A stretch of 64,000 bases of DNA, taken from NCBI GenBank assembly GCA_001949185.1, contig BDGG01000010.1:753773-817772 (forward strand), written 5' to 3'. Numbering within the stretch: the stretch's first letter is position 1; every line of letters starts with the position of its first letter. The notes beneath the pieces were generated by a model, which worked only from the letters and a program-made list of their open reading frames with translations, was not told the DNA's origin and searched no databases. Below are positions 48,028 to 60,500 of this stretch, piece after piece. The stretch comes from Ramazzottius varieornatus (lineage: Eukaryota > Tardigrada > Eutardigrada > Parachela > Ramazzottiidae). Both the position numbers and the translations under genes were made by a program.

Positions 48028-49831
48028 ATGGTGGAGACCACTACGAAAGCGAAACATGGATTAGAATTCGACATTGGGAATTTGCTCGTTTCGGATCCAC
48101 GTCCGCTTGTCGCCGAGAACAAGTAAGACCGCAATTAACAAGTGAGTCTATCGCTAGCCTTCTTGACATACTCTCACTTTTCGGGTATAGTCAGTCCATG
48201 GATGATCTTGTCCTGAAGGAGATGACGGAGCTGACCCAGTTGCTGCTGGGCCAAGTATGGGCGCTTCCGCTTGAACGCACCGAAGATGTGATAGTCGCCG
48301 CGGTAAGATCGTACCGATTCTTCCAATCTTGCTCAGCCTAAAAACTTGATAGATCTTCAAAACATTATCACTGTTATGTTCTAGCTACCCAAACCGACGA
48401 CGTTTCTTCCTAGAGAAAAGCCTGTAAGTTCCGGCTATTCGTCTGGTTCATAAACTGAGTTATGCTTGATTCTTGATTTGATCGACGAAGCGGCGACTAG
48501 CTGATTGCGCAACACGCAAAACCGAAAATTATTCACTACTGTAGCTCTACCAAATTATCGCGCACTGAACCACGTGATGGGTCATCGCTGCCCAGCGTGA
48601 TAAGATGTTATCAGTTTGGCCTCGCTGACTCTCACCCGGGCATCGTTTACTGTTCACGTGGTTGAGTGCGCGATAATTTGGTAGCACTACAGTACGTAAA
48701 TTTGAGTTTATTTTCGGATCCGGAAGTTTGTGGACTCGCGGTCCTGGACTCCTGCAATCTACGCTCTTCAGTCCACGGAGGATATATTTTGAGTTTCTGA
48801 CTGATTATGAGATTCTTTTTTTGCAGATACCGAAGCCGAAAGCACTGACGAAGTGGGAGAGATATGCGAAAGAAAAGGGTATCACAAAGCAAAAGAAATC
48901 CAGGATGGTGTACGACCCAACCACGAAAGAATACAAACCTCGATGGGGATATCAGAAGCCTTCGACAGATGATGATGACTGGGTTCGAGAGGTTAATAAT
49001 CCCATAGACGGTAAGTCACTTGTTATCTTGTTTCACGCCTAGCAGACGAAAGTCTTTACCTTGCGGTTTGCGAACCATAATTGCAGAGCAAGAAGACGTT
49101 TTCGAGCAGAAGACCAAAGCCAAGAAGGAGCGAGTAGCCAAGAATGAGCTCCAGCGGTTACGGAACATTGCAAGAGCGTACAAAACGAAAGGTTTGTCGA
49201 ATTATTTCGCACGGTTGCAGGTACACTCGTAGACCTCGGTTATAATTTATTTCGTCTCCATTTAGTCCCAGCGAGAGGAATTCTGCCTGTTGCTGGCAAT
49301 AAAACGCCCTCAAAATCCCAGATTAGTCAATCAGCAGCGTTCGCGAAGACCGCTGATGCTTCGGTTGGGAAGTTTACCGAAACGCTCAAATCCGAGAAGC
49401 CGGTAAAAAACATGGGAAAGAAACGGAAGGTGAGTGCTGCCGCGAAACCGTTCGACGGATATAATTTCGATCCTGTACTTTGCTTTACAGTTCGAGAGCA
49501 ACGAGGGCGACTTGCAATCAGAGAAGATGCGTACAATGGGTGTTTTGAATAGTGTGTTCAGTAAAAAGCCCAAGGTCGATACGGAAAGAGCCCTTGGACG
49601 AGTGAAGAGACGTTCAGAGTAAGAACTTCCGGTCGCACTACAATACTTGCTGTGGTCTGACCAAGAATTTTTTACAGCAGACCCAAGAAGCCACAGCGGT
49701 CTGAAGACCAGAAGGAACGCAAAGGGGGTCTCGGAAATAAATTCGGACCGCAAGGCAAAGCCGGTAAAGGCCGGAAAGGACCGGCAAACAACAAGATGAA
49801 GAAGCCAGCAAAATCTCCTCGACGATTTTGA
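48028..49831 (+). CDS. RRS1: RRS1, ribosome biogenesis regulatory protein
   Basis: Eight exons (48028-48122, 48191-48302, 48385-48423, 48827-49010, 49087-49191, 49266-49429, 49491-49618, 49678-49831) sum to 981 nt, 326 residues. Conserved family blocks appear in order: LEFDIGNLLVSDPRPL, then LLLGQVWALP, then LPKPTTFLPREKPIPKPK. Next come LTKWERYAKEKGI, SRMVYDPTTKEYKPRWGY, and ELQRLRNIARAYK. The C-terminus is lysine-rich, with KMKKPAKSPRRF at the end, fitting a nucleolar protein. RRS1 with RPF2 brings the 5S RNP (5S rRNA, uL18, uL5) into the pre-60S subunit. The fourth intron holds a 158-bp TIR element. Convergent with SNF8. Confidence 0.95.
48537..48694. repeat. Terminal-inverted-repeat element in an RRS1 intron
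   Basis: A 158-bp element with ends of about 41 bp. TACTGTAGCTCTACCAAATT and ATCGCGCACTGAACCACGTGA face the reverse complement of TCACGTGGTTGAGTGCGCGA and TAATTTGGTAGCACTACAGTA. No coding capacity. The outer TACTGTA is like that of family 2, but the rest differs. Confidence 0.85.
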
Positions 49832-50119
49832 TCGCTCAGTGCTAGTCAGCTTTCCTGAGCTTCGATAACGGACGGATTAGAGAACTTTACTATGAGTAGT
49901 CCGTTCATTTGATATTAGTTTGAGTTTTAGAGTTGAATTAACGATAAATCGATGGTTGCTCTTAAGCTTCCGGACCACTTCCGGTCCGCAGAATTTTTTA
50001 TCCACCGAGATAACCTTCTTAGGCTGATAGGTTATAAACTCTGAAGTAATATAGTGAGACGGAAAACAAACTGGAACATGGAAAGACTTTACAAGTATCT
50101 AGATTCAATGCCCGAATGT

Positions 50120-50961
50120 TTATGAAGTTGCGTCGGAATTGAAACTAGCAGAAAATAACGTGGGGAACCAGTAAACGATATCGCTATTGCCAACACCAGC
50201 TTGCAGGTCCACCCAAGCAAACCCGCTAGAGACCATGTCCTGCAGGACCTTCTTGCTCCTTTCTTCCTGCCATTTTAGTTTCACTTTGAGGTCCAGTACA
50301 GTGATGCAAGCTGTTTCTTGCGCGACTTGTATAACTTGATTCTGATCCAGACTGAGTTCGCCGGGAACGGACTGCACTAAAATGCGCCCACGATCGAGCT
50401 TGATCAATGTAAATCCGTTCCCGAGGATCTTCAGCTTGTCAATCGCTCGTAGGATGTCATCTGTGCTGAGCTGTTGACCGCTGGTCTTTCTTCTGCTCCG
50501 GACTACTCGCTGGAACAGCTCCTCCAATGGCATAATTCCTAAAGGAGAAACGAAAACCATTATGGTACACCCACTGCGAAAGATAAATCGATCGATATTC
50601 GAATGCAAACCGTACCTCCATTCTTGTGGTTCGTAGCCATACAGACTTCGACAATCTGGACACCGAGTTCATAGTAGAAGTCTCCCACGCCCAGCATTTC
50701 GCTCCAAAAACCTTTGCTGGAAGCTAACGGGTCTACTCCGATACTGGCGCACATCTCTTGGAACTGCCGACGGAACTCCAGATTTTTGCGAATTTCATTC
50801 TTGTGCTTCTCCGCGAACTCCTCGACTTTGCTCTTGAGGGTGCCGAGTTGAGATGAAAGCTGGCGCAGTTGGTCAGCTGCTAATTCTTCTCCGCGATCCC
50901 TGAAGCGTGCTTCCGTCAGCTTCTTCTTGTCGATGGCTCCGATTCCGACACGACGATTCAT
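50120..50961 (-). CDS. SNF8: SNF8 (VPS22/EAP30), ESCRT-II subunit
   Basis: Two exons (50616-50961 and 50120-50538) sum to 765 nt, 254 residues; human SNF8 is 258. The N-terminus [18 protein letters not shown] and the block [14 protein letters not shown] followed by [20 protein letters not shown] are near-identical to the family. Two winged-helix domains follow, with the [10 protein letters not shown] strand and the C-terminal [24 protein letters not shown]8 binds VPS36 and VPS25 in ESCRT-II, which links ubiquitinated cargo sorting to ESCRT-III assembly on endosomes. The gene is divergent from VPS13B. Confidence 0.97.
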
Positions 50962-51516
50962 CGCTAAACGACGAGATGCTTCCCACGAGATGTGGGCTCG
51001 GCTGCCTCAACTGCGCGATCCGTCTGAGATTCCGACTGCCACCTGAAAACACACGTGGGAAGACTGAAGAAAAAAATCTGGGAAAAAGATAAGTTAGAAC
51101 CGGAAAGTCCGGAATTCAATGACTACACATTAGGCTGTTTGCGAATCTCGTTTCGTCCGGTCCTTAGGCGGGTACAAGCTTCTATGATATTTGTCAGGAT
51201 CAACGGTACGATTATTTTGGTTGGTTAGCTCCTGCAGCCGCAGGTTTGCCCCCATGTGATTTATCGTAAACCTCTTTTTACGCAACGTCTGAATGTTTAC
51301 GTTTTCCACGTTGCAATAAAGCTGCTTGGATGGTTATTTCTGGTTGCTGAAACACTTTGCTCCGCGTCGTGCCTTTCGCTGTTTTACCCTTTTGTTGCAG
51401 GTATTCGATGTGGAAGGGGATGCGAACAGTCAGGTTCAGTCTCCGTGTAAGAGCTGTAGAGTCCGTCGCGGTGAAACGGCCTTTGATAAGGATGGACTGA
51501 CTGTTCAGCTTCCGCA
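50962..51516. promoter_or_regulatory. Bidirectional upstream region between SNF8 and VPS13B
   Basis: A 555-bp stretch between divergent starts of two membrane-traffic genes. It holds both promoters; no specific site can be named. Confidence 0.4.
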
Positions 51517-54500
51517 ATGTTCAAACTGGAATCGATCGTGACACCTCTCCTGGCCAACTACCTTAACAAATACATCAAGGACTTACGTGCCGATGATCTG
51601 CAGTTATCTTTATGGAAAGGCGAGGTTGTGCTGAACAACTTGGACTTACGACTGGACGCGATTGAGCACGACTTGGGACTTCCGTTCACGTTCGTGAGTG
51701 GGAACATTCAAGAGCTTCGCATAAAAGTACCATGGACGCGGCTGACGGCGGAACCTGTGGTTATCAAGGTGAACACGATGGAGTGTGTCATGCAGCTAGG
51801 TACCCCTTCGCGCAACGAGACACCGTTCGACTGGGACATGTTCGGCAGGACCAAGTCTGAAGCTCCACCGACGTCGCCACCTCCTGCCACCACAGCGCAT
51901 CCTCCACCGCCGGGCTACATGGAATTGCTTTCTACCCGCGTCATCAATAACGTGAAGATCCAAATTACGAATTTGATCATTCGATACGTGGAGGACGACT
52001 TCGCCCTGAACGTTCTGGTGAGTAAGCTTATAGTATATCTCGATCGAGCGCGAAAATTAGGAATATGAAGACAGCTGGCCATGACGTCATGCGTAGTCCA
52101 GTACAATGATCAGGGGCACGGCCTGGTGTTCAAGATTTTGCGTTGACGCCGTGCGTAGATTTGAATGGTGAAGCCGGGAAATTGAAATTATTGACTACAG
52201 TAATTCTTCCGATCTGAAACGTGCAGTACTTTGTGCAGGTGAAGAGTGCGACTTACTTTACGGTGAACGATAAATGGGAAAAGTCTTTTGTGGAAGTGGC
52301 CGCGCCAGATTTGAGCCTCCGCAGAGTGCTGGAGTTCCACGACCTCCACGTCGGGCTGGAGAAACGTCCAGCGGATGGGCAGGAAGTCGAACGCGCAAAG
52401 GATGCCACACCGCTGATCGAACGGACTTTCATATCCTGTAGATCCCTAACCAAGTTCGACAACGCGGATTGTCGGGTGATACTTGCAACTGTGATGAATA
52501 TTTTGTGTGATGAAGTGCATGTGCGTGTGACGGACACAAAGATTCCGATGGTTCGCCGTTTGGTGGACCTCGCGATTGCCTTTCACGCCGGTGTACTCAA
52601 GAATAAATATTCCATAGCAGACGAACATTTTGCAGGTTGGAATTATTACTTCTCGTGACTTTTCCATATCTTTACCGTATTTTCCCTTTCGTAGGCGGTG
52701 CGGAAACGGAGATGGATGGTAGCCTTACTCCAGAACTCGTTCCATCGCAGTTTTTACAGTCTACTGCGCCTACACCCGCACCCAAGAACTCTAGCTGGAC
52801 TTCTTGGGCGCTATCCTTGATTCCAACGGTTTCAGTTGTCGACGATAACGATGGGTTGTCTGAACACCCAGAAAGTTCTAACAGAAATTTTGACGTCACG
52901 AGAGCGAACACATTCGGCGTCTATGCCCGAAAGCTTTACCTGACATTCACGGTAACTTAGATTTTTTTGACGCTACCTTTATAGATTTTAATTGTTCTTT
53001 ATTTGTGGATTGCAGATGAAGGACACGCACTCGAAGACGAAAGGACCCACCATTCATCCAATTCTCCAGCTGGAAGCCGAGAATGCGTTCCTTTTTGCAA
53101 AGTCGCGGGAAGCCAAATTGCAGACATTCAGAGCAGCTGTGGGGTTCTGTCAGTTGGTCACATTGAAGGAGTGCCCTTGTGGTGAAGCTGGGTCTGATTT
53201 GATCGAGCTGACAAGAGTGAGTCCGAATTATTTTGACAAATTCCAACATGATTTGGTGTGGCTGTTGTCGATGTCATTTTAGCCGATACTGTCCTTCACC
53301 GAGTACGAAAATCCATTGACAGAGCGGTCGACACTTCTTAATGGGACGCTGTTCGGTTCGCAAGACGACGAGAAGGAAGTCATTGACACGAAAGCGCCCT
53401 ACGACACGCTTGAAGGATATCTACAGTGCAATGGCGACAGCTTACTGCTGAGTTCGCACGGTCCAGTGGTTGTTGATTCTTGCATGTCTATCGAGCCGCC
53501 AGAAGATTTCACCGGAAGTAAGTCCAGAGCACAGATTCAGCATAAGATTCAAAAAGAGAAACAAGTTCCAGTAAAACAGGGAAAATTCTTATACATTGTA
53601 GTCAGCATCAGCAGCATCGACGACAGAATTACGTTTGTTTACTTATCTGCAGATCTGGCAACGATGACGGGGAAAGAACTAGAAAGAAGCAATTTCAAAC
53701 AGGGAGCATCACTTCGTGTGATAGTGTCCCCGCTGATGGTCTCACTGGATAGTGCTGCCATGCACCGAGTTCAGTATCTTATGGAATGTTTTAATGCATA
53801 TCCGTACGCACCGTATGAGGACCTCATGGGTAAATACTTTTCTCACCAGCAAAATTTCGTAGTACAAACGACACTTTTGTTTTACGACAGGATCGATCGG
53901 AGTTGCGCACTCGAGAAGTCCTTCTCCGACCCTCCAAAAGCAGCCGCTGCCTGGGCCGATCCAAATTCCCATGAGGGAGCTACACATCGTCCTCCTGCGT
54001 CCTACACTCATGCTGGCTCCACCCACGCATCCCTCTCTGCAGCCCGGCGTCCAGAGGAAAAAGGTATGCGAACTTGTTGTCTGTTTCTGTTACTTTTTAC
54101 GTCCCAGAAGTCGATCTTGTTAGCTTCCGGCAATGATTCACTGTAGAGCTTGGTCTGCAGAATAAAGCGTCCACAAAGACGGAAGGACTACCAGCTTTGC
54201 TTTTCCAAGCCGAACGTCTGGCATTTCATCGGGCTATCCCTATTTACGAAGAAAAGGCGATAGAGTTAGCGGAGACAATACCGGAAGCTCACAGCAACGA
54301 GGAAGTTCGACAAGGATGCCTCCTCCACATAACTGTCGAAGTGAAGAGCTGTTCCTGTCTTTCCAGAGTTCCGCATACGCTACCTAAGTATAATTTTCTG
54401 GTTTCTTGCAGGTTGTCTCTGCCGAAGTTTCGCTGGCCATCATGACGTCGGGCGAGCCTCCACTTCGGGAAATCCGGACTCTAGCAACGCCACTGAACGT

Positions 54501-57500
54501 TGAGTACAACTGTGCTCGACCACTGGACAAAGAGCGTTACGCGAGACAGTGGGGCCAGCAAAGCCTGTATGGTGCCTTGACCATTCCCGGGCTCCAGCTG
54601 AACGCTTCGGTTCCCGAACTGCTACTGGTACACTTTTGTGTCTCGGGACTTGTGCAAGACATTGGCCCCTTCGCGTTTCATCGAACCTTCAAAGCTGTGA
54701 CCGAAAGCGCCTTTGAGAAAATCAAGCCTGATGGTACGACCGAAACTATTCACCCGCTTTCGAATCATACGAATTACACGAATCACGCTTTCACATTGCT
54801 TGCAGAGAATCTGGTCCGAATAGAAGTAAGAATTGGGAAACTATACGGAAAACATTCAGACGCCGAAGTGGCCACTCTTGTGGAATGTAGAGTGGAAACC
54901 GTAGAGCTTTCCCTATTGGTTGGAGGTACTCACATTCAAAATTATTTCGGCTACGAATGAGAAGTAAAGTAGAAAGTTTATGCAACTTAGAGCCATTCTT
55001 CGCAGAAACTTCCGCGACTTTACTATCTTCCGTGCTGAAGAACCCACAGGTAACGCAGGCGGCTGATGCGCCACTGACTAACACCACTAACCATACGGTA
55101 TGGCTGAACTTTACGTCTGACTGAGCACGGGAGTCGTTTCTGGGAATAATCCATTATCATCTTCTCATTACTAACAGTTGGCGAGCATGCGGATAACAAC
55201 ATACGGCTCATGCTTGAAAATCAGTACGGACTCTGAAACAAAAGGTTGGTTATCTAACATTGGTTTCCGCTCCACTATTTCATGGTATTACACGTACCTA
55301 AAAGACTGGCGTCAGAATAAAGTATAATCGTTCTACAGAAGTGGAATGCGCTTTACACTGCCCGACCCCGACGAAACTAACAATCTACCCCGACTTCATC
55401 TCCCACTTCATCGAGAACCTCGGAGTTTCGTACCAGTATCTTCGCGACTGGAGCCATGCGTCGCTCTACCGAGAAATGGTGGTGCCTTCTTCCCCAGCGC
55501 CCGTTGCCGTCGTTGTTCAGAACCCTGTCCAGAAAGTGTACAGTATTCACCACGAGAAGCTTTCGCTGAATATCTTGGATCCAGAGTTCGAATACCTAGA
55601 TGCCAGCATTCACTCTGGAAGGTTCTCCGTCAGCAGTCAGCACCCGAACTTGGCGGCGTATGGTTACGAGATGAAGGCGCTGATGGTCAACGTCGGTCGC
55701 TCCAGCCGAGATCCTTTCCTAGGCCCTGTGTCCGCTTCATTTCAGTTCGACTCGTTTGGCATCAACAACTCGGTAGCAAGCTTTGTCAACGGGCAAGTCA
55801 GCTTGGTACCTTTACGAATTGGACCAGTCATAGTCACCAAGGTGGCAAAAGTTGTACAGGAAGTACGGAAAGTTCTCGAGGTTCGTTTGGAATTTGAACG
55901 ATTTGAAAATTTTAAGCTTGTCAAATTGAGTGGTAAAATACTAGATTTTAAGTTCGTTTTTCTTTTCAGCTGCTGAAAACTAGCTTCGCGGAGCCTCATA
56001 TCGGGCTGGTGCCATTGAGGAAACTTCGTCCACCGGAACTCAAGGTCACCGTGAGCTACGATGACTTGCGGTCTCAAGCGTGGGATTATCAGCAGGTTTC
56101 TCCTCAAAACAAAAGCATCGGTAAGCTTACCTACTAAGTCATAAAACAGACGTAAGAAACCACTTAGCTTCTCATCGAGTTTGAAGCTTGAAATGCCATT
56201 GAATGCGTAAGACATCCATTTGATTTTCTGTACGAGTACGATTATGTAGGTGATGTTAGCGCGATACGACGCCTTGCCTTGTGGCTACTAAATTTATCAA
56301 GGCAAAAGCGGAGTCCGCTTCGCAGCATGACTCATTCAGCACAATGAAGCAACTTAGTGTTCCCGCACATCGCACCTGTTTCTCACCATAAAATTGGAAA
56401 TCGTACTGAAAACTAGAGTCAGTACGTTTTGGGATCTTCTTGACAACAATATGTGGGCAACAGTGGGGAAAATTGATCTGTTCAGTTAAAATTGCGTTCC
56501 CATCACGGAATGAGTGAAAATCTGGGTTTCGCTCAGAGTCTGAGTGGAGCGTCACAATACCCGGACGGCCAGATAAGTTGCTGCGTGAGGCAAGCAAACG
56601 TTAGCCTTGTGCACGGGCAGTACATCTCCAATGATGCCTAGCAGACGGAGATGTTATTGCTAATTGAAAACTGATACCAATTTCCCGCACGGTGGTGGTG
56701 AAATACCCACTGCCGATGCAATTTTTGGATGCCCGCAAGGGCAGCAATCAATCAAAGGAAGGGTGAGTGATGTGTGGACCGTTAGGGATTCTGCATGCTG
56801 AATGCGGGTCCCTGTTGTGTGGTCCCTGTCTCAAACGGAACAAGAGACCTGAAGTGTTCACTCACAGCTTTAATGGACAGTGTCAACATTTCATGAAGCT
56901 AAGCACACCGCGAATTGGGATTACAGATGGAATACCGAACGTCAACCAAGTGCGCTTCTGTGAGAGCGAGGCGACACAGACGATGACATGGAGATATCCA
57001 GAGCTGCGGACCATAACATCAGTGGCCATTATTCCTATCCCGTTCCAAGTGGACGCAGACGGGTCGGATGGCGTTCAAGAGGTGAAACACACAGTTTCAT
57101 CTTGCAGACTACTCAGCTGCAGTAACATGGTACTTCTTCGCCTCTTTAGATTGTATGCAGTCTGCAATATCTGAAGCGACCTGCCAACACCTTCATCGAC
57201 CTCCGCAGTTTCACACTGATGGAGAGCAAGGAATGCATGTTCCGCTTCCCGGAAGTAACGCCGCAAGACTTTGATCGTCTTCCCATCTCGGATGTCTGGC
57301 GGGTTCGTGTGTCCTACTCCATCCAAGACGATAGGTAAGGAAATACTTTCACTTGCGATCACACACCCACCTTTATCAATGGTTCACCGATATTGTTTTC
57401 TGGCAGTTCGGCCTGTCCGATCTCGGTACTTTCACTTGCGGGCTGCATGAAGATAAACTCGGGCATTATCATGGGCGTTGGCTCTTCGCTTCACGTGAGC

Positions 57501-60500
57501 TTTGACGTCGGGGTGGTCTCCGCTGGACTCATCCACCACGTCCCAGTTCTTCCAAAAACTCCAGGTGAACTATGGAAGCTTCGACCAGATCGTTTTCCCC
57601 CAAGTGACGCACGTTTCCATTGTTTATGACTGGCAGCGTGCGCCACTTGGCAACACGATCTTGGCAGGTCTGCAAACATGACAGACTCCTCCTTATTTGG
57701 GTTTGATCCTATATTAGGGCACAGTTTGATGAGTGGCTTTACGTACGACTCATCCTGTCCGTCTGACCAAGAGTTCTGTCGGGTGAAGCTCGACAAAGTC
57801 AGCTTCCAAGCTAGACTGGTGGGGGACGAGGAAAGCTCGAAGATCACGGTGGAGAGTGGCTTCTGGCTGGAGAGCGATTTCGTCAACTGCCGGTTCCTCA
57901 CTGTTCAGCCCTTGATGGAGCCCTGCTTCTTCAACTTCAACCTGTCGTACGTGATCGAAGATAAGATGTTCGTTCAGGCGAAAGTCGACTCGAAGACCCC
58001 GCTGGTTCTTCACTGCGGCCAGAACGTCCTCCATACGCTCAGCATGGCTTATTTGGCTTGGAACATGGTATATTAAATTCTGCGCAATTTCCCTGGTTAT
58101 CTGTCGAGCATTTTTGTTCATCGTTCCAGGCTCAAACTGGAATTTATTCGTCGCTGCCTATCATGAACCATATCGTCATATGCAACGACAGCTGTCATGT
58201 AGTCAGGATTCGACAGTATACCACAGATGAATGCATTTACATCAAGCCGAAAGAGATGCATCCGTATTCGTGGAGAAGCCAACGCGTGGACGAGGTGAGC
58301 TGGTTTGCTCACTTTTTCTAATCCTCTTATCGTAGACACATTTTCTTATTTTACAGAAGCTTCAGTTCAGTGTGGAAACTTACCCTAATTTATGGAGCGA
58401 AGCCTGTTCCATCATGGAGCTCGGCAGCAAGCTTTGTACTTTTCCCACGGCGGAAGACCTGAAGCTGGGCCTGGTTTGCAGCGTTCGTGCATTGAACAAT
58501 ATACAACGACAGGTATGAGACTATATGGACCACTCTCATGTGGATGGAGAAGGACGGCAGACAAGTATGTTGGAATTTTTTTCCAGGTTATTCTGGCCAC
58601 ACAGTTTATGGTGTCTAATCAGCTCGACTTCGACGTTGAACTTCAAATGTTCACGGAGCCAGATTACGTCTCGAATCCACTGGTGGAAGTAACCTACGAA
58701 AGTATTGTCTTTTCGTCGGGAACCACTTCTTCCACTCGATGTGTTCCTGTAGAGAAGATTCGCCGGTTTCGCGTGCGACGAACGGGTTCGCCATGGTCCG
58801 AAAGTGTAGTAATTTCAGCAAAGACCGAACATATCCTCATTCAAGTAAGCTACTTTCTCGAGCTGCGATATAATGTCTTTCTAACCAGTAGGAAGAACGC
58901 GAGAAATTTTCATTGTTGTTGTGCTGCAGATTCCGGCGTCTTCGGGTCTCACGATCGAGGCACGGTCCAGCCTGCTCTTCCCTCTCGCTCCAGCCGGTAG
59001 TCGACTGCTGGTCCTGTCGCCCGTAATGTCCACCAAGAACGAGACTCCTTACCACCTACGACTGGACGTTCGCTCAGCAGACGACATGCCGGTCCTCCAA
59101 GAGAGCATCCTACCGAACGATATTCGCACCCTTTCCACCTTGCGATATCGCAACGCGGACTACACAGTCCACATAACCAGAAGGCAAGTCTCTCCGAAAG
59201 CAAGTCAGTGCAATATGGGAGCTCGGCCAACAAACTCGACAAGAGCGTTAAATCCAGTGGCGCACTTTTGTATCAGCTGATAGCATGCGCCACTTATAAA
59301 ATCGATCGTCTCGAGTCTGCTTTGCCGGCATCCGGGTGCTGCTTTTTAACCAGTATATTTACAGTGAATCGAGTGGTGTTGCGGACAACTTCACCATCAA
59401 CCTAGAGAAAGTCCTCGAAGACCTCCCACCACGGCAAGTGATTACAAACTGTGCCGACCTGATCGGTGACACGACAGCAGCGGAAATCCTCGTCGAGAAC
59501 ATCCTGACACCACATCAGCGCAGACTCCACGAAGACGCCAACCGACCGGTTTCCTTCTCCACGGATAGCTTCGTTCTGCAACTCAAGCGTCAGTTCCCCT
59601 ACGCCGACACCATTCTTCTTCACATCAGGCCCAATGGCATCAAGGTCAAGAGCGAGTACGACAGGGACCTGGTGCTGTATGGTGAAGATGATGAATGTAT
59701 AGCGACCATTCCACGCAACGCTTCGACGACGATTCCGGTTTTCCTCAAAGGCCAGGTCCGACTGGGTGTGCAGAACGACGAAACCATCTACCTGTCGGAT
59801 TACTTCAACATTCGGCCGTTTCAAGAGCCACGCGAAGCTACTTTGACGGACTGTACACCGACTGGAGTTCTTACGTGTGATGGCTTTATAATAGTAACAT
59901 TCTGGGAGAAACTTAACAATCAATACTTCGTAAGCCCATTTTTCTTCTTGTCACTCAAACAGGTTGTGACTTTCGCCGATGCATTTCAGATTCATCATTT
60001 GACTTTACGGTTATTTGAAGAAAATTCCATCAAGTCCCTTCTGGTCACAAGTCGATACGTGGCGGTGGCAGCTTTAGAAACTTCATCCAACTTATTGCTG
60101 TCTTCTTTCGCCGTACCGAAGATTCACGCAAAGGTGAGTAAAAAAACCTGTCTACGGCCTTACTTCACTGCCCTTCTGACTTCAGACTGGTTGGTTTCCA
60201 AGATGAACTACGAAGAAGCAGTAAAGAGGACGCAGTACAGGAAAGTTGTCGCTGCTCCGGCCGTTCCATTGTCGCCTTTCCCCTACGTTGTTCCGGCCAA
60301 TCATCCGATCCAGTTGGACACCAGTCGCGCCACGGACCTCCTAACTTACGTTACCATGTCCTCTTCGACGTCCTTCGAACCACGATGGAGCTACCCGCGC
60401 ATGATCAGAGACTCGAAAAACAAGAAATCTAGTGTCATGACGCTGAACGTTCCTCTAACAACTTCCGCCAACCCGAACGACGTCAACGAATTTGGTGGAC

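Noticed and set aside
53862-53890. Reading straight through in VPS13B at 53830-53890
   Set aside because: Splicing out 53830-53890 gives the better, VPS13-like frame (ending in PIQIPMRELHIVLL), so read-through was set aside.
56247-56760. Possible extra or broken VPS13B exons in the long intron
   Set aside because: Fragments such as ISCCVRQANVSLVHGQYI are suggestive, but stops occur in every frame and no splice pair joins them; left as intron.
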